Assembly (NCBI RefSeq): GCF_013044135.1
Contig: NZ_JABEPP010000007.1
Coordinates: 124,001-188,000 of the forward strand
Direction: 5' to 3'
Source of the DNA: Enterovirga aerilata
GTDB taxonomy: Bacteria; Pseudomonadota; Alphaproteobacteria; Rhizobiales; Beijerinckiaceae
Length of the DNA stretch: 64,000 nt
Both the position numbers and the translations under genes were made by a program. Under the pieces are notes generated by a model. It searched no databases. It was not told where the DNA came from and worked only from the letters and a program-made list of their open reading frames with translations. Of the stretch, positions 15,432-24,556 are shown piece after piece; position 1 is the first letter of the stretch; every line of letters starts with the position of its first letter.

Positions 15432-15826
15432 GGGATCGCGCGGCCGAGCTGCGCGCCTTCATCACCCGCGGCTTCGGTCTCCCCCTCACCCGGGGTGGCT
15501 CCGATTGCTGCCTCTGGCCCTGCGACTGGATCGTGGCCTGGCGCGGGCTTGACCCCGCGGCGCAACTCAGGGGCCGCTACAGGACAGCCCTCGGGGCAGA
15601 GCGCCATCTCCGCAGGGCAGGCGGGCTCCTGCCCCTGGCGCGGCGCCTGATGGCCGAGACGGGCCTCCCGGAGGCGGTTGAGCCCGTCCCCGGCGATGTC
15701 GGCGTCGTCATGGACCGGGCCGGGCAGATCATCATGGCGATCCGCGACGGGCAGGAATGGGCCGCGAAGGCAGATGAGGGCGTCTTGATCGAGGATCTGC
15801 CCATGCTCGCAGCCTGGAGCATCTGA
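15413..15826 (+). CDS. NlpC/P60-like tail protein (DUF6950 type)
   Basis: 137 residues. GGSDCCLWPCDWIVAWRGLD carries the Cys-containing active-site helix expected of a papain-like fold, and RGRYRTALGAERHLRRAGG follows as in DUF6950 proteins. These sit between the L-like and J-like genes, the slot of lambda gpK, and probably cut host peptidoglycan during entry or act in tip assembly. The catalytic His was not identified with certainty. Overlaps both neighbours. Confidence 0.75.
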   Translation: MAGLLVRDRAAELRAFITRGFGLPLTRGGSDCCLWPCDWIVAWRGLDPAAQLRGRYRTALGAERHLRRAGGLLPLARRLMAETGLPEAVEPVPGDVGVVMDRAGQIIMAIRDGQEWAAKADEGVLIEDLPMLAAWSI

Positions 15827-17937
15827 TGGCTGAGGCTATTGGAGCGGCCATCATCTCCAGCGCGTTCGGGGTGTCCGCCAGCGTCTCGACGGCTGTCGGG
15901 ATCGCAGGCGTATCGGCAGCCTCGATCGTAGGCGGCGTCACGATCGCGGGCGGGCTACTCGGCTTGCAACTGCTCGTCGGCAGCCAGCAGCCGAAGCAGA
16001 AAATCGCCGCACAGCAACTCTCGCTCCGGCAGGCGCTACCTTCACGCACGATCTGGTTCGGCCGCAATCTGCGCGCCGGCCCGAAATTCATGTGGGATGC
16101 CGCGGGCGGCAAATTCTTCGACGGCTACTACCTCGGCGAGGGACCGATCGACGCCTTCGAGGAGGTCCAGCTCGACGGCAAGATCACGCCGATCACGTTT
16201 CCGGGCGGGATCGCGACGATCGCCCCGTGGGGGAACGCCGTTGCGGTCGAACTGCGCGTCGGCAATGTGCCGGAGCCGACCTTCGACACGTTGGTCAGCG
16301 GCCTCAGCTACTGGACGGATGCCCACCGGCTGGACGGTTGTGCGACCGCCCTCGTCACGTCGACGGCACCGAAGAAGGAGAAGTTCAACCAGGTCTTCCC
16401 GGGTGGCCGGCCGCCGGAAGCGCTGTTCCGTACCCGGGACCTGAAGGTCCGTGACGTCCGCGACCCGGGCCAGACCGAGGACCCGGCCACATGGGTGTGG
16501 AGTGACCGCGCCGGGCCGTGCATCTACACCTTCCTCAATCACGGCTTTGGCACGCGTGTCCCGTTCTCGCTCCTGAACACCGCATCGTGGCAGGCGTTCA
16601 ACGCGCTCTGCGACGAGACCATCCACGACAAGAACGGAGTGGCATTCCCGCGCTATTACCTCGCCGGCTGTCACCGGGCAGCGGAGGATGAGCCGGCCGA
16701 CACGCTCCAGCAGATGCTGGATGCCTGCGATGGGCGCCTGACTCTGGAGCCGGACGGCACGATCGGTGTCACGGGCGGCAAGTTCCCGGCCGTCACGCTC
16801 ACGTTCGGTGATGCGGGGGTCATCTCCCGCAAGATCATCAAGGGCTCGTCCAAGCTTGCTGCCTTCAACCGGCTGAAGATCTCCTACCTTTCGCCACCCC
16901 ACGGCTATCAGCAGATCGAGGGCGATCCGTGGGTGGATCCGGACTACCCATGGGCCGACGACGCGGCCGAGCTGCTCGAAACCACCTTCGACCGCCCGTG
17001 GGTGCAGAACCACAACCAGCTTCGCCGACTGGCGAAGATCTATACGGCCAAGAAGAACCCGGCATGGCGCCTGCTCGGGATGGTCACGGACCTGAGCTGG
17101 GCGCCGTGCCTGTTCGAAGAGGCTGTCCGGATCAAGTCAGACCGCTACGGCTTCGACGAGGTATTCATCGTGGAGCGTGCGGTCGCGAACATCGAGGCCG
17201 GCACATGCACCTTCGACTTCGCCTCACTCCGGTCCGATACCTACGATTTCAACGCGGAGACAGAGGAAGGCACGACACCGGCGGTCCCGGCGAGCCCGAA
17301 CTCTGTTTTGGCCGCCACGCCGCCCGACCCGCCGGAGAGCCTCGTGATGCTCGTCGAGCGCCGCGTGGTCGCAGGCGGCACGAGCGCCGTGTTCCTCCGC
17401 CTGATCGCGGCGGAACCGGCGCGCGAGGACCTGTCGCTCATCGGGCGATATCGCCGCGTCGGGGACACCGCTTGGCTCAACATGGCGCAGGAGGGCGAGA
17501 ACCGGGCGTCGCTGATCTCGTCCGTGCTCGCCGATGGGGAGGTTTACGAGGCGGAGGGAGCGCTCGCGACCTATGGTGCGGCATTGCAGAGTGACTGGAC
17601 CGAGCCGGATCCTGCAACAATCGTAGCCGTGGCGGACGGGACGCCACCGGATCAGCCCACTGCCTTCGGCGTCGAGGCGATAGGCAGCCTGGTCACTGTC
17701 GTCTGGATCAACTCCGGATCGGCCAATATCGCCGATGTCCAGGTCAGGCGGGCGACCGGCTCGGGCGCGGCCTATAGCAGTTCGACGATCGTCGGGACGC
17801 TGGCCGGAGCGCCGAACCAGTCCATGGTGTTCTCGGAGAGCCTCGCCGCCGGCACGTACCGCTATTGGCTCGTGGCCCGGAACGCCTCGGGCACAGCCGC
17901 GGCACCGCTCGGCCCTGCGACCGTGACGGTGGCCTGA
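15826..17937 (+). CDS. Tail tip / host-specificity protein (J-like)
   Basis: 703 residues. Residues 1-55 are a hydrophobic Ala/Gly/Val-rich start, as in the I-like part of tip proteins. The large central region (about 60-500) is the tip ring and baseplate-hub-like part, with PSRTIWFGRNLRAGPKFMWD and PRYYLAGCHRAAEDEPADTL. From about residue 500 come two fibronectin-type-III-like modules, the second with TPPDQPTAFGVEAIGSLVTV and GTYRYWLVARNASG. It would make the end of the tail that meets the host receptor. Shorter than lambda gpJ. One-base overlap (ATGA-type) with its neighbours. Confidence 0.85.
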   Translation: MAEAIGAAIISSAFGVSASVSTAVGIAGVSAASIVGGVTIAGGLLGLQLLVGSQQPKQKIAAQQLSLRQALPSRTIWFGRNLRAGPKFMWDAAGGKFFDGYYLGEGPIDAFEEVQLDGKITPITFPGGIATIAPWGNAVAVELRVGNVPEPTFDTLVSGLSYWTDAHRLDGCATALVTSTAPKKEKFNQVFPGGRPPEALFRTRDLKVRDVRDPGQTEDPATWVWSDRAGPCIYTFLNHGFGTRVPFSLLNTASWQAFNALCDETIHDKNGVAFPRYYLAGCHRAAEDEPADTLQQMLDACDGRLTLEPDGTIGVTGGKFPAVTLTFGDAGVISRKIIKGSSKLAAFNRLKISYLSPPHGYQQIEGDPWVDPDYPWADDAAELLETTFDRPWVQNHNQLRRLAKIYTAKKNPAWRLLGMVTDLSWAPCLFEEAVRIKSDRYGFDEVFIVERAVANIEAGTCTFDFASLRSDTYDFNAETEEGTTPAVPASPNSVLAATPPDPPESLVMLVERRVVAGGTSAVFLRLIAAEPAREDLSLIGRYRRVGDTAWLNMAQEGENRASLISSVLADGEVYEAEGALATYGAALQSDWTEPDPATIVAVADGTPPDQPTAFGVEAIGSLVTVVWINSGSANIADVQVRRATGSGAAYSSSTIVGTLAGAPNQSMVFSESLAAGTYRYWLVARNASGTAAAPLGPATVTVA

Positions 17938-18632
17938 TGCCGATCTGGCCCGATACCCTCACCATCATCAAGGCGACGCGGCCGAACCGGAGGAACCCAG
18001 CTCGCTCCGGCGGGGCGGATCAGACCGGCTCGCAGCAGTTCGTGTTTGCCCCCGGCGGCGGCGTCTGGACGTGGTCGCTAACCGTTGCCGTTCGGACGCG
18101 CGACGACGTCCTCGACCTCGGCGCCTTTGTCGAGGGCATGGATGGACAGGCCGGCACGGCCATGGTGCCCATCTACGACGGGAAGCGGAGCCCCTGGAAC
18201 ATCGACCCGCTCACGGGCGGGGCGATCACCCCGGCCAAGCATGCGGCCTCGATCGCGGATGATCCAGCGTTCGCCACGAACCCTATCACAACGGGCTTGC
18301 TCGATTTCAGGCTCGGCGCCCCGGCCGGGCTGAACGCAACGCGGGTGACGATCGCGCGCTACCGCGGCGGCCTGATCCGGCCGGGGATGTTTTTCTCGGT
18401 CGGATCCGAGCTGAAGGTCATCACCGCCCTGAACGTCCCGGACTCCGGCGCCAGCTCGTCTCGGATCGCAACGATCAGGCCGTGGCTCCGGGCCGCCCGC
18501 AGCGCCGGCGCGGCCCTGGAGTTCGGCCGCCCGGTCTCGCTCGCACGCTTCGCCTCAGACGATACCGGGCGACAAGACCTCGACCTGCTCCGGTTCGGGC
18601 AGGTCACCCTCGATTTCGTCGAAGCCTTCTGA
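17937..18632 (+). CDS. Tail-tip associated structural protein, unknown
   Basis: 231 residues, ATG in a TGATG overlap with the J-like gene, so probably made in matched amounts. All-beta look, with SGGADQTGSQQFVFAPGGGV, VWTWSLTVAVRTRDDVLDLG and RYRGGLIRPGMFFSVGSELK near the end, a pattern often seen in tip domains that bind the fibre. No family name can be given. Confidence 0.65.
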   Translation: MPIWPDTLTIIKATRPNRRNPARSGGADQTGSQQFVFAPGGGVWTWSLTVAVRTRDDVLDLGAFVEGMDGQAGTAMVPIYDGKRSPWNIDPLTGGAITPAKHAASIADDPAFATNPITTGLLDFRLGAPAGLNATRVTIARYRGGLIRPGMFFSVGSELKVITALNVPDSGASSSRIATIRPWLRAARSAGAALEFGRPVSLARFASDDTGRQDLDLLRFGQVTLDFVEAF

Positions 18633-18641
18633 AGGCCCCGA

Positions 18642-20750
18642 ATGGCAAATCTGCAGAACGTCTCTCCGCAGCTCGATCCTGCGGCAAACTTCGCCCGGCT
18701 GAACGCCGCGATCGCCGAAGCTGCGAAGGTCTCGCAGAAGGCCGATCAGGCTGGGCTCAACCTGCTCGCGAGTCGCGTCGACACGAAGGCCGACAAATCC
18801 GGGCTGGATCTTGTGGCCTCGGTTGTGGCGAGCCGGCGCGTGGATGCAACGCGGTCACTGACCCGCCCAGGAGACGGGCCGCTTGCCTTTACGCTCGTCT
18901 CCTCGCCTGCAGACCTCGCAGGGGACGCGGCATCGCTGCCTGATCTGACCGCCCCGGTACTGACCTTCGGGGATGACGGGCGCGCCGTGCAGCTCTCGTC
19001 CCCGGCCATCGTCGGCATGCGGCGGGCGGTCCCGATCGAGCCGGACCGCGTATATCGGCTGCGGGCGGCATTCCGGCGCCGGGCAAACTCCGCCGACCCC
19101 TCGAATGATACCGTGAGGGTCGGGATCGTCTGGCTCAGCCAAGCGCACCTCGTCATCGGCACGACGGTCGTCCAGGACTTCACGGCGACCAATGTCAGCG
19201 ATGGCCGCCGCCTCGTGCTCAAGACACTGGCGCGGGGCGGCGGGGAGGGTGTCGATCATGCGCCGCCGCCCGGCGGCGTCTACGCCCGCGCCTATGTCCA
19301 GAGCTACGGCTCGACGGGCCTGGTCAGCGTCGAGATCATCGACATCGAGGACGTCACAGACGCGACCTTGCTCCCGGCCATCTCGACCGATGCCATTGCC
19401 CGCATCGGTGCCCTCGAAAGCCATTCGCTGCCCGGCCGCGTGGCGAGCCTCGAGAGCGCGGTCAGCAACCCGCTCTCAAGGACTTTCGCCTCGATCAGCG
19501 ATGCTGCGGCCGAGCATATCGATCCCGCTATTCAGACCGTCCATGTGCTCGGGAATGTGTCCGCTGGAGATGGGCGGGCCCACTGGTTCAAGCGTGTGGA
19601 AGAGGAGCCCGACGTCGGCCTCACCTTCACGGACCAGGACGGGCAAATCTGGGCGGAGACCGACCAGACGATAGACCCCGCCTTCCGGTTCTCCTCTGAC
19701 GTCCAGGGGACCGAGCTCCTCGGGATCGATGGGCAGAGCTTCTTCGTGTACCGCGAGGCCACGACCCCTGCGCTTGCCGGTCGTAACGGCGTGGAGTCAG
19801 TCGGACGATTCCAGCTCAACGCCCAGTACACGGGCGGGAATTTCGGGCAGACGCGCAAGGCTCTGCACTCCTATGCAACGGCTGGCGCGAACACGAGCGA
19901 CTTTATTTGGTCGTTTCTATCCGAACTCGACAACCACGCTGGCGGGACGACCGAGAACACCGCCGGATACTTCCAGGCTCGCAAACGTGGCCATGGCGCG
20001 ACCTGGGCCCTCGTGGCGGAGGCCATGGACCTCACCGCTCAAGCCGACCCTGCCCGCGCCATGGTCGCGTTTGAGGTCGATGTCGTCGCCAACGGGACCG
20101 ATGCACATTTTAATCGGATGGGGCTGCATATTGTGGCCCGCCGGCCCGCCGGGTCGACTGGCCCCGCGTGTGTCGCCGGGCATGGCATCAAGGTAGACAG
20201 CAGCACCGATACCAGCGCCGTATTTCGCTACGCCTATACAGCGGTCGGAAATATTGAGCGCGGCCTGGACTTATCAGGTGCGGACATCACTGAGTATGCG
20301 ATTTCCTTGGCGGCCAACCAGAGGATCGCTGTCGAAGAAACTGGCGTCCGTCATCTAAGCTACGATCCTGACGCCGGTCTGCTGTACCACATCACGGACG
20401 ATCTCATCGTCCGCATCGACAACAACGGGGCTGCCTATGTCGCCGCGGTGAAGTTCGAAAGTACCGGGCAGCGGCAGCTCTCCTACGAGGCCGGGGTCGG
20501 CCTTGTCTATCGGGTTCAGGATGACGGAGCACCTGCGCTGAGGGTCAATGATTTCGGCGACCTTTTCGCTGGCCGCGCCGTCATCTTCGGCGATAGCGGT
20601 CAGATACGTCTCAGCGGCACGACGAATGTCGGCGCGGCATCGGCTCTGCTGGCCGCAAACAAGCCGGGATCCAACCAAGCCGCCCCGGCCGTGTGGCTGG
20701 AGGGGGAAATCAACGGGACGCAGGTTTGGGTACCCGCGTGGGCTGGATAG
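18642..20750 (+). CDS. Tail fibre protein
   Basis: 702 residues. N-terminal 60 residues are a helical, heptad-like segment (ANFARLNAAIAEAAKVSQKA) suitable for trimer formation. Next come beta-rich domains (80-270), a short coiled coil near 270-300 (ARIGALESHSLPGRVASLES), then a long beta region. Near the end two similar units appear, HLSYDPDAGLLYHITDD and QLSYEAGVGLVYRVQDDG. GC content falls in the last 500 bases, suggesting the receptor-binding end was swapped from another source. The final motif is GTQVWVPAWAG. Confidence 0.82.
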   Translation: MANLQNVSPQLDPAANFARLNAAIAEAAKVSQKADQAGLNLLASRVDTKADKSGLDLVASVVASRRVDATRSLTRPGDGPLAFTLVSSPADLAGDAASLPDLTAPVLTFGDDGRAVQLSSPAIVGMRRAVPIEPDRVYRLRAAFRRRANSADPSNDTVRVGIVWLSQAHLVIGTTVVQDFTATNVSDGRRLVLKTLARGGGEGVDHAPPPGGVYARAYVQSYGSTGLVSVEIIDIEDVTDATLLPAISTDAIARIGALESHSLPGRVASLESAVSNPLSRTFASISDAAAEHIDPAIQTVHVLGNVSAGDGRAHWFKRVEEEPDVGLTFTDQDGQIWAETDQTIDPAFRFSSDVQGTELLGIDGQSFFVYREATTPALAGRNGVESVGRFQLNAQYTGGNFGQTRKALHSYATAGANTSDFIWSFLSELDNHAGGTTENTAGYFQARKRGHGATWALVAEAMDLTAQADPARAMVAFEVDVVANGTDAHFNRMGLHIVARRPAGSTGPACVAGHGIKVDSSTDTSAVFRYAYTAVGNIERGLDLSGADITEYAISLAANQRIAVEETGVRHLSYDPDAGLLYHITDDLIVRIDNNGAAYVAAVKFESTGQRQLSYEAGVGLVYRVQDDGAPALRVNDFGDLFAGRAVIFGDSGQIRLSGTTNVGAASALLAANKPGSNQAAPAVWLEGEINGTQVWVPAWAG

Positions 20751-20763
20751 AAACGGAAAGGAC

Positions 20764-21060
20764 ATGTCGATGCGCATCATTAATTTTGAGCAGAGTAAGG
20801 AGTTCGACGAGTTGACCGTCCTCAGAAGTCTCGTCGAGAACGCTGACCCGGCTAAGCCATATAATATCGGCAAGATCAGGCTCGCCATCCGAGTGCTCGA
20901 CAAGCTCGCCAGCTCGAGCGTCACCTTGGAAGAGGAAGAGTGGCGCTTCGTGAACGAGCGCGTGCTGGAGACGACATGGGTGAAAGCCTCCCCGCTCATC
21001 GTGTCGTTCGTTGACAAGGTCGCGAATGCCGCTCATGTCGAACAGTGCAAGGCTGCTTAG
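20764..21060 (+). CDS. Small protein behind the tail fibre, unknown
   Basis: 98 residues, helical, with KEFDELTVLRSLVENADPAK and KIRLAIRVLDKLASSSVTLE; AAAGGA site before ATG 20764. Base composition is AT-richer than the structural genes. It occupies a place often used for fibre-assembly chaperones or conversion genes. No family identified. Confidence 0.6.
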   Translation: MSMRIINFEQSKEFDELTVLRSLVENADPAKPYNIGKIRLAIRVLDKLASSSVTLEEEEWRFVNERVLETTWVKASPLIVSFVDKVANAAHVEQCKAA

Positions 21061-21139
21061 GCCCGCCGATTATTGCCATAGCAAAGTTGCGTGGAGCCGG
21101 GGCCCGGGTTAGGCATCTGAGGGTCAGGAGCTGCCCGGA

Positions 21140-21916
21140 ATGGCTTTTATTCCTCCGCTAGATACGTGGGTAACGTCACATTACGTCGGCGTGCCTACCG
21201 AGACAATAGAGGCCATCGGGAGCATCGAAGGTAAGCGCATCCTAGACGTTGGATGCGGTGATTTGTTGACCGCCTTTGGTCTTTTAAATCACGGCGCGGC
21301 GGAAGTAGTTGGCCTAGATATCAAAGACCTTCCGGAAATCCTGGTCGATGATACCGTCAAGCGCCTTGCCGCGAGTGGTTATGAAGATGCGAGGTTCGAC
21401 AGGCCTAGGCTGACGCCTTTGACCTTCGACGGTAGGCATATCCCGTTCGATGATAGCAGCTTCGATGTCGTCTTCTCTTGGGGCGTGTTTGAGCATGTAG
21501 TCGGGGTTCGACAACTCTTGACCGAGATGCGGCGCGTGATGAAGCCGGATGGGGTGTGTTTCATCAAGGTCTTCCCGTGGTTCCATTCCTTCTACGGGAG
21601 TCATTTGGCCGACTTCATCCAGGAGCCATTCGCGCATCTAAAATACGATCACCCAACCTTACTCCGTATGGTGACGAGCTACCTTGACGAGCATCCGGAG
21701 CATGATCGCAACCTAATTCTGAACCATGTCTGGCCCGAGTTCCTCACGCTGAACAAGTATTCAGCAAACATGTTCTATGACGATGTTAGGGCTTGCGGGT
21801 TTTCGAGTGCCGTATGGAAGCTGATAAGCTACGCGCACGATCTTAGTCATGCTCCAGATGGGTACAGCTTGTCCGACCTGATGATCGCGGGTAGCGAAGT
21901 AATCCTGCGGAAGTAG
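21140..21916 (+). CDS. Class I SAM-dependent methyltransferase
   Basis: 258 residues. SAM-binding motif I is RILDVGCGDLLTAFGLLNHG, followed by acidic VVGLDIKD; motif IV-like FDVVFSWGVFEHVVG and the post-motif MRRVMKPDGVCFIKVFPWF identify a Methyltransf_11-type enzyme. The extra C-terminal part (about 150-258) is probably the substrate domain. Clearly lower GC than its surroundings and flanked by 80 and 200 empty bases, so it looks like a later-acquired cargo gene. A surface sugar or small molecule target is possible; no substrate can be read. Confidence 0.8.
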   Translation: MAFIPPLDTWVTSHYVGVPTETIEAIGSIEGKRILDVGCGDLLTAFGLLNHGAAEVVGLDIKDLPEILVDDTVKRLAASGYEDARFDRPRLTPLTFDGRHIPFDDSSFDVVFSWGVFEHVVGVRQLLTEMRRVMKPDGVCFIKVFPWFHSFYGSHLADFIQEPFAHLKYDHPTLLRMVTSYLDEHPEHDRNLILNHVWPEFLTLNKYSANMFYDDVRACGFSSAVWKLISYAHDLSHAPDGYSLSDLMIAGSEVILRK

Positions 21917-22115
21917 CCTCAGGACTGCACGCGCCGGCAGCGTGCTCATGGTCCGCGAGGCCTGAAGCCCACGGACTCTCGCCCGCCTCGCTAGCCGCCC
22001 GTCCTGACGCGGGCTGACCACCTCTTACCGCCCACCCACGACGCCGTCCTGACCCGCTGCGGCGCACCCGCGGCGCGTGAGGGCGCGTGCGTGTGCCCGA
22101 TCCATGGAGACGACG

Positions 22116-22814
22116 ATGACGAATGCGGAGATCCAGTCCGCGCTGAACGCGCTCGGCTATGATGTCGGCCCGCGCGGGGCAGATGGGGACCTCGGTGGGC
22201 CGAAAAGCGCCACCCGGAAGGCTGTCAAGCGATTCCAGAAGGACTACGGCCTCGCCGTCGACGGCAAGCCCGGTCCGGTGACGCAGGAGGCGCTGCGGCT
22301 CGCGCTCGCGGGCAAGGCCGCTCCCGCCCCGAAAAAGGCCGCCACGCGGCGCGTGGACACGCTCGTCGTCCACTGCACGGCCTCGCCGGATGGAACCGAC
22401 CTCACGGTCAAGCAGATCGACGCGATGCACCGCGCCCAGGGCTGGGCGCAGATCGGCTACCACTACGTCATCCGGCTCGACGGGACGGTCGAGCCGGGCC
22501 GGCCGGAGAGCGTCGTCGGCGCGCATGTGGCCGGGCACAACACCGGCTCGATCGGCATCTCCTATGTCGGCGGGCTCGAGCGGAAGACCCTGAAGCCCAA
22601 GGACACGCGCACCCCGGCGCAGAAGGCCGCGATCGAGCGCCTGCTTGCCGATCTCGTCTCGCGCTACCCGATCACGCGTATCCTCGGGCACCGGGACTTC
22701 TCGCCAGACAAGGACGGGGACGGCCTGATCGAGCCCCGCGAGTGGATCAAGGTCTGCCCCTGCTACGATGCCGGGCCGGAGCACACGCATCTCCTCCGCA
22801 AGAGGGCTGCGTGA
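22116..22814 (+). CDS. Endolysin: peptidoglycan-binding plus N-acetylmuramoyl-L-alanine amidase
   Basis: 232 residues from ATG 22116 (GGAGACG site). Residues 2-65 are a PG_binding_1 domain (IQSALNALGYDVGPRGADGD, AVKRFQKDYGLAVDGKPG). After an Ala/Pro/Lys linker comes an Amidase_2 domain: LVVHCTASPD with Zn ligand His86, IGYHYVIRLDGTVEPGR, GHNTGSIGISYVGG, LGHRDFSPDKDG and the Cys-containing KVCPCYDA. It cleaves the bond between muramic acid and the stem peptide at lysis. No signal peptide, so it needs the holin. ATG 22104 and GTG 22077 are possible but poorer starts. Confidence 0.92.
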   Translation: MTNAEIQSALNALGYDVGPRGADGDLGGPKSATRKAVKRFQKDYGLAVDGKPGPVTQEALRLALAGKAAPAPKKAATRRVDTLVVHCTASPDGTDLTVKQIDAMHRAQGWAQIGYHYVIRLDGTVEPGRPESVVGAHVAGHNTGSIGISYVGGLERKTLKPKDTRTPAQKAAIERLLADLVSRYPITRILGHRDFSPDKDGDGLIEPREWIKVCPCYDAGPEHTHLLRKRAA

Positions 22815-23158
22815 TGGATCTCGTTGCTACGCTGGCCTTGCTCCTCGTGGGGCACGCGCTAGCCGACTACCCCTTGCAGGGTGACTGGCTAAGCAAGGCG
22901 AAGAACCACACCCTCTCCCTGGTACCGGGAGAAGCGATCTGGCCCGGCGCTCTCGCGTGTCATGCCGCTATCCATGGAGGTGCAGTCGGGCTTGCGACAG
23001 GCTCGGTCGTGCTGGGGGCCGCCGAAGCCATCATGCACGCTGGAATCGATTACGCGAAGTGTGCCGGGCGCATCTCATACAATCTCGATCAGTCCCTACA
23101 CATCGCATGCAAGCTCGTCTGGGTGTCGGTCCTGATCCTAGACGGACCATTGCCCTGA
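22814..23158 (+). CDS. DUF3307-like membrane protein
   Basis: 114 residues, ATG overlapping the endolysin stop (TGATG). Hydrophobic helices at about 3-18 and 48-72 and near the end; GHALADYPLQGDWLSKAKN is the H-x-x-x-D-Y-x-L-Q motif of the DUF3307 family. In phages such proteins sit in lysis modules, perhaps as holin accessories. Function not established. Confidence 0.72.
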   Translation: MDLVATLALLLVGHALADYPLQGDWLSKAKNHTLSLVPGEAIWPGALACHAAIHGGAVGLATGSVVLGAAEAIMHAGIDYAKCAGRISYNLDQSLHIACKLVWVSVLILDGPLP

Positions 23159-23333
23159 TTTGCTCTCGCGAGGCCATGTGGCGCGAATAAGGGGCTCCAG
23201 TAGCCCGGCCGATCCAGTGCCCCCGAAAGACCCGTAGGCCCGAGAAGGCCGGTGAAAGCTGGTAGCGGCCGGCTCGCGAGAACACGTCCACCGCCGCCCG
23301 GCGGCTCCGGGCACATCCCGAAAGGCACCTCAC

Positions 23334-23684
23334 ATGATCCGAGCGATCCTCGCTGCGGGCGCGCTGTCCTGCGCGCTCGCCCTAGGCGGCTGCGTGACCG
23401 CCACGGCGCCGACCGGCCCCGACATCGCGGCTCCGGTTCCGCCCAGCCGCGCCGATGCGGCTGTGGCCAAGGCCTCGGGCGAACTGGTGCGCTATTGCGG
23501 CCTCACCCGCATGGCCCTCACCGCGGTCGGGATCTTCGCCTCGCCGAAGGTGCAGGACGCTGCGGCCTATGCCGGTGCCGTCGTCAACACGGTCTGCGAC
23601 CAGCCGCCCGGCGACGTCCGCTCCGCCCTCGACACGATCGGCCGCGCCTATTCGGCCGTGGTGACCGCGCAGGCGGCGGACTGA
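23334..23684 (+). CDS. Phage lipoprotein (possible outer-membrane spanin)
   Basis: 116 residues. Signal sequence with lipobox LALGGC (Cys near residue 20), then a Pro-rich segment (PTGPDIAAPVPPSRADA) and an Ala-rich helical domain with two Cys (RYCGL and VCDQPPGDV). Lipid-anchored proteins in a lysis cassette may serve as the outer-membrane part of a spanin pair; this one is longer than a classical Rz1. Good GAAAGG site. Confidence 0.72.
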   Translation: MIRAILAAGALSCALALGGCVTATAPTGPDIAAPVPPSRADAAVAKASGELVRYCGLTRMALTAVGIFASPKVQDAAAYAGAVVNTVCDQPPGDVRSALDTIGRAYSAVVTAQAAD

Positions 23685-23696
23685 GGAGAGACATCC

Positions 23697-24065
23697 ATGT
23701 CCAGCAACACCATCGCCGCCGCCGTCTCCGATGCCGTCAAGGGCGCGGTCAAGGACGCGATCCAGGACCCAACGGTCCCGGTGGCATCCGAGCTGCCGAG
23801 CGTCGCGGCGGCCCGGATCGCAGAGGCCGTCACGCCCGAGGTCAAGGCGGTCGTGGCGCACGCGACCAACAACGAGCCCTGGCACCAGAGCCGGGTCGCG
23901 CTGGGCTCGATCGGCACCATCGTGTCGAGCGGCTTCGGTCTCTATGCGCTCTGGGCATCCGGCGTGACGAACGGCGAGCTCTATGCGCCGCTGATCACGG
24001 CGATGATCGGCGCCGCGATCGCCCTCTATGGGCGCTTCGTCGCCACCAAGCCGCTCGGGGCCTGA
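23697..24065 (+). CDS. Holin-like membrane protein
   Basis: 122 residues. Charged, helical first 65 residues (IAAAVSDAVKGAVKDAIQ) then two hydrophobic helices, SIGTIVSSGFGLYALWASG and YAPLITAMIGAAIALYGRF. The two-helix hairpin at the C-terminus is the layout of small holins. It begins 12 bases after the lipoprotein gene. Role inferred from topology and place. Confidence 0.68.
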   Translation: MSSNTIAAAVSDAVKGAVKDAIQDPTVPVASELPSVAAARIAEAVTPEVKAVVAHATNNEPWHQSRVALGSIGTIVSSGFGLYALWASGVTNGELYAPLITAMIGAAIALYGRFVATKPLGA

Positions 24066-24070
24066 CGCGC

Positions 24071-24553
24071 GTGTACTACGCGGCCCCTGGCCCCTACAGC
24101 GTCCATCGCCAATTCGAGTGGGCGATGGCGGTCATGATGGTGCTGATCAGCATCACCTTGGCGTTGCCGGGGGATACGCTGGAGCGGGCAGCTCTCCGGG
24201 GCCTATCCGATGTAGGCTTCACCGAGAGCAACATGGCGGCGATCTTCGGGGCCATAGGGGCACTGCGCGGCTTTGCGCTCTGGGCCAACGGCAACATCAA
24301 CCACGGCCGGATCACGCCCCAGGGCGCCATGATCCGCGCCTGGTGCTGCGTCGTCGGCGCCGTGATCTGGGGACAGATGACGCTCGCGCTGTTCCGGGAC
24401 GCCTTTTATGCCAACGCGCCCTCGCTCGGGATCCCGCTCTTCGGGACCCTGACCATGTTCGAGCTCCTGTCGGCCTACAGGGCCCGCCACGATGCCGTGC
24501 AGCGCCGGTCCCATCTCGGCCGCCATCTCGACGCCCTTGCGAACCGGAGTTGA
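24071..24553 (+). CDS. Multi-pass phage membrane protein
   Basis: 160 residues from GTG 24071. Four hydrophobic segments: WAMAVMMVLISITLALPG, AAIFGAIGALRGFALWANG, AWCCVVGAVIWGQMTLALF and SLGIPLFGTLTMFELLSAY, ending in a basic tail RRSHLGRHLDALANRS. Similar four-helix proteins occur in phage lysis regions and may be holins or antiholins. No named family. Confidence 0.65.
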   Translation: MYYAAPGPYSVHRQFEWAMAVMMVLISITLALPGDTLERAALRGLSDVGFTESNMAAIFGAIGALRGFALWANGNINHGRITPQGAMIRAWCCVVGAVIWGQMTLALFRDAFYANAPSLGIPLFGTLTMFELLSAYRARHDAVQRRSHLGRHLDALANRS

Positions 24554-24556
24554 CTG

